Assembly (NCBI GenBank): GCA_045629945.1
Contig: JAZQSE010000024.1
Location: 61,325 to 125,324 of the forward strand
DNA from: UBA1765 sp045629945
GTDB lineage: Bacteria; Fibrobacterota; Fibrobacteria; Fibrobacterales; Fibrobacteraceae
Direction: 5' to 3'
DNA length: 64,000 bases
Shown here: piece by piece, positions 60,250-64,000 of the stretch
Layout of the letters: each line of letters starts with the position of its first letter
How positions within the stretch are numbered: position 1 is the stretch's first letter
The notes under the pieces: generated by a model
The model's database searches: none
What the model saw: only the letters and a program-made list of their open reading frames with translations
Told to the model about the DNA's origin: nothing
Made by a program: the position numbers and the translations under genes

Positions 60250-61317
60250 ATGGCTTACAATATACAAGAATTACTCTCTGAAATGGTGAAGCGTGGAGCT
60301 TCTGACTTGCACATTACTGCTGGCTCCCCTCCCTTGATTCGTCTTTCTGGTCGTTTAACCCCTATCGGTACTGACAAATTAAAACCAGATGAAACGATGC
60401 GCATGACATATAGTCTTATGAATGAAATGCAGAAAAAAGCATTTGAACAGACAAAAGAATGCGATTTCTCGTTTGGTATCGCTAATTTGGCGCGTTTTCG
60501 TGCAAATGCTTACTTACAACGTGGTTGTGTAGCTATAGCTTTGCGTATCATTCCGCTTGAAATTAAAACGTTCAAAGATCTTGGTTTGCCTTCTATCATG
60601 GGGGAATTTACCACTCGTCCGTCTGGTCTTGTGCTTGTAACTGGCGCAACTGGTTCTGGTAAGTCCACAACACTTGCTGCGATGATTGATAAAATCAATA
60701 AAGAACGCCATGACCACATTCTTACGGTAGAAGACCCTATTGAATTCTTGCATAAACACCAGGGTTGTATGATTAACCAGCGTGAAGTGGGTAGCGATAC
60801 AATGAGTTTCTCTCAGGCGTTGAAAATGGCTCTCCGTCAGGACCCTGATGTTGTGCTTATCGGCGAAATGCGTGACTTAGAAACAATTCGTGCTGCTTTG
60901 ACTATTGCAGAAACTGGTCACTTGACTTTTGCTACACTCCATACTAACTCTGCGGTACAAACTGTGAACCGTATTGTGGACGCCTTCCCTAAAGGTGAAC
61001 AACAGACAATTCGTACACAGTTGTCTTTTGTTTTGCAGGGTGTAATTTGCCAGACCTTGCTTCCTAAAATTGGCGGTGGCCGTGTAATGTGCTATGAAGT
61101 GATGAACTGTACGCCAGGTATTCGAGCATTGATTCGTGATGACAAGGTTCACCAGATTGAATCGATGATTGAAATTGGTCAAAAGTTTGGTATGAATACT
61201 ATGAATATGCGTCTTTGTGAATTGATTGCAGAACGCAAGGTAGATAGGTTTGATGGTATTGCAAAATCTCCAAACCCAGATCAGCTAGAAAAACTTCTTA
61301 TGGAAAAGGGCTTGTAG
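60250..61317 (+). CDS. pilT: Type IV pilus retraction ATPase PilT
   Basis: A 355-residue hexameric ATPase that drives pilus retraction and twitching. Walker A GATGSGKSTTL (about 132-142), Asp box TVEDPIEFLH (about 158-167), Walker B DPDVVLIGEMRD (about 198-209), His box TGHLTFATLHTNSA (about 223-236), and the PilT C-terminal motif as GIRALIRDDK (AIRNLIRE-type). Followed by pilC after 3 bases. No pilus subunits are in the window. Confidence 0.95.
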   Translation: MAYNIQELLSEMVKRGASDLHITAGSPPLIRLSGRLTPIGTDKLKPDETMRMTYSLMNEMQKKAFEQTKECDFSFGIANLARFRANAYLQRGCVAIALRIIPLEIKTFKDLGLPSIMGEFTTRPSGLVLVTGATGSGKSTTLAAMIDKINKERHDHILTVEDPIEFLHKHQGCMINQREVGSDTMSFSQALKMALRQDPDVVLIGEMRDLETIRAALTIAETGHLTFATLHTNSAVQTVNRIVDAFPKGEQQTIRTQLSFVLQGVICQTLLPKIGGGRVMCYEVMNCTPGIRALIRDDKVHQIESMIEIGQKFGMNTMNMRLCELIAERKVDRFDGIAKSPNPDQLEKLLMEKGL

Positions 61318-61320
61318 CAA

Positions 61321-62523
61321 ATGGCTGTATTTTTGTACAAGGCGCAGAACGCGCAAGGGAACGTTTTTGAAGGTGAACTAGAAGCCGGAAGTAAAGATGA
61401 AGCTGAAGGTTTGCTTAGGCGTAAGCGCCTTATTGTACAGTCTGTTAAAAAGAAACCGATGGATATTAAAATCAACATCGGTTCTGGTATTAAGTCTGTA
61501 GATATTTCCCGTTTTACTCGTATGTTCTCTGCAATGACTTCAGCTGGGCTTCCAATGCTTCAGTGTCTGAACATTCTGGAAGAACAGATGGAAAACCCTG
61601 CAATGCGAGAGGTTGTGCACAAAGTAGCTGCTTCAATTAATGGTGGTTCAACTTTGGCAGATGCAATGTCACAACACCCGAAAGTTTTCGATAAATTGTA
61701 TTGCAACATGGTTGCTGCAGGTGAAGCGGGCGGTATTCTTGAAGGTATTTTGGCTCGTTTGGCTGATTATCAGGAAGCAAACCAACGCGTTGTGCGTAAA
61801 GTGAAAAAAGCAATGACTTACCCGGTGATGGTTGTTATTGTTGCTGTTATCGTGATGGTTGCTCTTTTGACATTTGTGGTGCCGACATTTGCCAATATGT
61901 TCCAAGAAGTAGGTGGTGAACTTCCAGGCCCTACACAGGTGGTGATGAACCTTTCTAATTTGCTTGTGGATTATGCGGCATTTTGGGTAGTTGGTGTAAT
62001 AGCAATTATTATCATCATTCGAACTATTTTGAAAGTTCCGCAATTGCGGTTGCAATTCGATACGATTCTTTTGCGCGTTCCAAAACTTGGTGACTTGCAG
62101 ACAAAGAGTGCTGTGGCTCGTTTTGGTCGTACACTTGGAACTCTTTTGAATGCAGGTGTTTCTGTTATTGATGCTTTGGGGGTAACGGCCCGTACAGCAG
62201 GTAATATGGCTGTTGAACGAGCAATCCTTAAAATTTCACAATCAATTGCAGGCGGTAAACCAATTGCAGAACCAATGAAAGAAGCAAAAATATTCCCTCC
62301 GATGGTTATTCAGATGGTGGGCGTTGGTGAAAAAACAGGTAACTTAGGTGGTATGCTTTTAAAAGTAGCTGACTTCTATGACGAAGAAGTTGACGCTGCT
62401 ATTGATGCCTTGACTTCTATGATGGAACCTTTAATTATGGTGTTCCTTGGTGGTGGTGTTGGCTTTATTCTTATTGCTATGTATATGCCTATTTTCAGTA
62501 TGTCCGATGCTGTTCAAGGGTAA
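61321..62523 (+). CDS. pilC: Type IV pilus / type II secretion inner-membrane platform protein PilC
   Basis: A 400-residue GspF/PilC-family protein with two GspF domains (about 65-190 and 265-390) and three TM helices (about 165-190, 215-240, 370-395). SRFTRMFSAMTSAGLPMLQCL and FGRTLGTLLNAGVSVIDAL show the repeated half. VAAGEAGG and VGVGEKTG are the family turns. It anchors the pilus ATPases. Stop followed by a 200-base gap with a terminator. Confidence 0.95.
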   Translation: MAVFLYKAQNAQGNVFEGELEAGSKDEAEGLLRRKRLIVQSVKKKPMDIKINIGSGIKSVDISRFTRMFSAMTSAGLPMLQCLNILEEQMENPAMREVVHKVAASINGGSTLADAMSQHPKVFDKLYCNMVAAGEAGGILEGILARLADYQEANQRVVRKVKKAMTYPVMVVIVAVIVMVALLTFVVPTFANMFQEVGGELPGPTQVVMNLSNLLVDYAAFWVVGVIAIIIIIRTILKVPQLRLQFDTILLRVPKLGDLQTKSAVARFGRTLGTLLNAGVSVIDALGVTARTAGNMAVERAILKISQSIAGGKPIAEPMKEAKIFPPMVIQMVGVGEKTGNLGGMLLKVADFYDEEVDAAIDALTSMMEPLIMVFLGGGVGFILIAMYMPIFSMSDAVQG

Positions 62524-62629
62524 AATACTTTGAAAAACTTCGTCACTTTGCATCTCGTGTAACTATTAGTTCTCGGTTGTTGCAAGTTCCTAGTCTTTCT
62601 CGTATTTTAAAAGTTTAAAAAATATCAGT

Positions 62630-62669
62630 AAACTCCTCGTATAACTTTAGTATGCGAGGAGTTTTTTTT
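62630..62669 (+). terminator. Intrinsic terminator after pilC
   Basis: AAACTCCTCG and CGAGGAGTTT pair around a 15-base partly paired loop, followed by eight T residues. Confidence 0.85.
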
Positions 62670-62722
62670 CTAAAAAATTTCACTTTGCTTTATTGGCTCG
62701 TGAAAATTAGAGTTTGCGAAAT

Positions 62723-63346
62723 TTAAAAATGATATCGATGCTTTTCAGTATAGCGAAGCTCAAGCAAATCCCAGTTGATGATTTGCCATAAACTTTTAAG
62801 ATGTTCTGCTCGATTGTTGCGGAAATCAATATAATAAGCGTGTTCCCAAACATCAAAAGTAAGAATAGGGTTAAGATTCTTGGTAATAGGATTTTTAGCA
62901 TTTTCTTCTTGAGAAATAATCAGATTGCCAGAATCATCAGAAGATAGCCAAACCCATCCACTTCCAAATAGAGAAATGCCTTGTTTTTCAAAAATATTTT
63001 GAAAATTTTCAAAAGAATTAAATTGTTTTTCAATGGCTTTTTTTAAATAGCCTTTTGCCTTATTTTCTGTGCTAGTTTTTTGAAACTGTGTAAAATAAAG
63101 AACGTGATTTAAAACTTGGCTAGCATTATTGAATAATGCTCCGATAGAATTTTGCACAATAGTTTCAAGACTCTCGTTTTTGAATTCGCTGTCACCAAGT
63201 AGAGCATTTAAATTATTTAGATAAGTTTCTAAATGCTTTCCATAATGGTATTGCAAAGTTTCTTTTGAAATCACAGGCAAGAGTTCCTCTAATTTATAGG
63301 GCAAACTTGTTTTTTCAAAGATTCCGTTTCTTGGAAGAATATTCAT
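62723..63346 (-). CDS. Iron/manganese superoxide dismutase
   Basis: A 207-residue enzyme. Metal ligands by alignment to E. coli SodB: the first His of YHYGKH (about 34-39), His in NNASQVLNHVLYF, and Asp plus His in DVWEHAYYIDFRN. Q in NNASQV matches the Fe-type position. The usual second His of HH (KHH) is Leu (YGKHLETYL), and the Trp after NHxxxW is Phe. The fold and ligands suggest activity. ATG is used with AGGT upstream on the minus strand. Confidence 0.92.
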   Translation of the reverse strand: MNILPRNGIFEKTSLPYKLEELLPVISKETLQYHYGKHLETYLNNLNALLGDSEFKNESLETIVQNSIGALFNNASQVLNHVLYFTQFQKTSTENKAKGYLKKAIEKQFNSFENFQNIFEKQGISLFGSGWVWLSSDDSGNLIISQEENAKNPITKNLNPILTFDVWEHAYYIDFRNNRAEHLKSLWQIINWDLLELRYTEKHRYHF

Positions 63347-64000
63347 ATTTTACCTCATTTTTTTTTGTTGAATATATCAAAGGCATAAAAAACAAAACAA
63401 GAGAAATTTTACTCTTGTTTTTTGTTGATGAAATAATAAAGGTAAACAGATAGTTTCACTTGCAAACTCTATCGTAAGTGGCAGTTTTTTTTCAATCCCC
63501 GCATGTTGGCAATAAATCGTGAATAATCACAAAACAACTTTTCGTAGCAAAAGCCTATTTGCTAAGCAAACAATTAAAGCGTAGGTCTCCAATAGGGCAA
63601 AGTAATCTAAAGTTTTTGAATAATTCTCATAAATTAACAAAAAGTTAATTTATCTATAAATTCATTTTGGTTGTTGGTGTTTTATTATCCAAATTGTATT
63701 CATACTTTTCTTTTTGGTTATTTAAGAGAGTGTATTGGATATAAAAGTTGCATAAAGAGAAATAGAAAGAGAAAAGAGATAGGTTAAAAGCAATCAGGAA
63801 TCGTTTTTAGTTATTAGAATACTGATTTTAAAAGAGAGTTCTTTGAAAGGATTATAGGGAAGGGGTTTAAAAATGTTAACAAGTTGTTTTTATATTGATA
63901 AGAATATGTCTAGAGTTTTAAAAAAGCGAGAAAAAGCAGGGAAAAATGAAAAAAGTTTAAAAAAGTTTAAAAAAAGCCTTGACAGGAAATTAGGAATTTC
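63347..64000. other. AT-rich non-coding end region with a promoter-like sequence
   Basis: No gene supported. An inverted repeat ATAAATTAAC-AAAAA-GTTAATTTAT lies at 63629-63653. From about 63910 A-tracts increase, ending with a 10-base repeat AAAAGTTTAA (63951-63960, 63961-63970) and AAAAAG, just before TTGACA at 63979-63984. The window ends before a -10 box could be seen. Confidence 0.6.
63951..63984 (+). promoter_or_regulatory. Phased A-tracts and consensus -35 box near the window end
   Basis: Two exact AAAAGTTTAA units and a third A-tract with a 10-base period precede TTGACA (63979-63984). A-tract arrays upstream of a consensus -35 are typical of UP elements of rRNA or other very strong promoters. 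The transcribed unit is outside the window. Confidence 0.5.

Noticed and set aside
62707..63453. Small ORFs overlapping the superoxide dismutase gene
   Set aside because: Frame shadows of the dismutase gene or of AT-rich spacer, with no ribosome site or family match.
1..64000. CRISPR arrays, prophage, transposases, tRNA or rRNA genes
   Set aside because: Searched by eye for regularly spaced repeats, integrase or transposase motifs and conserved tRNA arms; none were convincing. A covariance-model scan would be decisive.

Overview
The window is a stretch of AT-rich (roughly 38-40% G+C, estimated by eye) chromosome from a Gram-negative, rod-shaped bacterium. The best guess is a member of the Fibrobacterota. 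This rests on a GLUG-repeat lipoprotein with poly-serine linkers, an AgmX/PglI-type energy-transducing cluster, glycogen/alpha-glucan enzymes, several outer-membrane barrel proteins, and promoter-like boxes resembling the Bacteroidota -7 element (TAnnTTTG). The taxonomic call is an inference; no rRNA gene is present. No phage, transposase, CRISPR array or tRNA gene was recognised.

Layout. 1-5.9 kb: a TPR protein (cut by the window edge) followed by a TolQ/ExbB channel, two ExbD/TolR proteins and an AgmX/PglI-type TonB-like protein, which together look like a proton-driven envelope motor. 6.3-8.0 kb: an outer-membrane protein and a small lipoprotein. 8.1-13.6 kb: mreB-mreC-mreD-mrdA-rodA, the rod-elongation operon, then comF and a Gfo/Idh/MocA oxidoreductase. 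15.2-18.5 kb, minus strand: batD, a batE-like gene and a ZIP metal transporter. 18.9-21.0 kb: recD2. 21.1-24.7 kb: an accessory block (GLUG lipoprotein, membrane NERD protein, unknown exported protein, small unknown protein behind a C9 tract). 24.9-28.3 kb: a three-part LplT-PlsC-AMP-ligase fusion. 28.4-34.8 kb: a divergent glycogen synthase, a TPR lipoprotein, metF, an outer-membrane protein and an AGCS amino-acid symporter. 34.9-40.0 kb, minus strand: a 31-residue COX24/AURKAIP1-type protein, then the operon glycosyltransferase-topB-GH3. 40.1-44.9 kb: yceD-rpmF-plsX, then fabD-fabG-acpP-rnc (fatty-acid synthesis; fabH is absent). 44.9-48.7 kb: a peptide-binding lipoprotein and uvrB. 48.8-50.4 kb: a TPP riboswitch with thiM-thiE. 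50.4-53.9 kb: palindromic repeats, a GH57/DUF3536 glucanase and hpt. 53.9-58.6 kb, minus strand: gltX, an unusual zinc-ribbon/BON protein, a WYL regulator and queA. 58.8-63.3 kb: epmA, a thioredoxin-like lipoprotein, pilT-pilC and a superoxide dismutase. The last 0.65 kb is non-coding and ends in a promoter-like sequence with phased A-tracts.

Most genes are housekeeping. The most unusual signals are: (i) promoter boxes lying only 4-7 bases before start codons that lack a Shine-Dalgarno site, suggesting leaderless mRNAs; (ii) an ExbD-like protein in which the proton-carrying Asp is Gly, beside a normal paralogue; (iii) a zinc-ribbon/barrel/BON protein of unknown function in an operon with a WYL regulator; (iv) a C9 tract at the start of a small gene, a possible phase switch; and (v) an 18-base identity shared upstream of two unlinked envelope genes.
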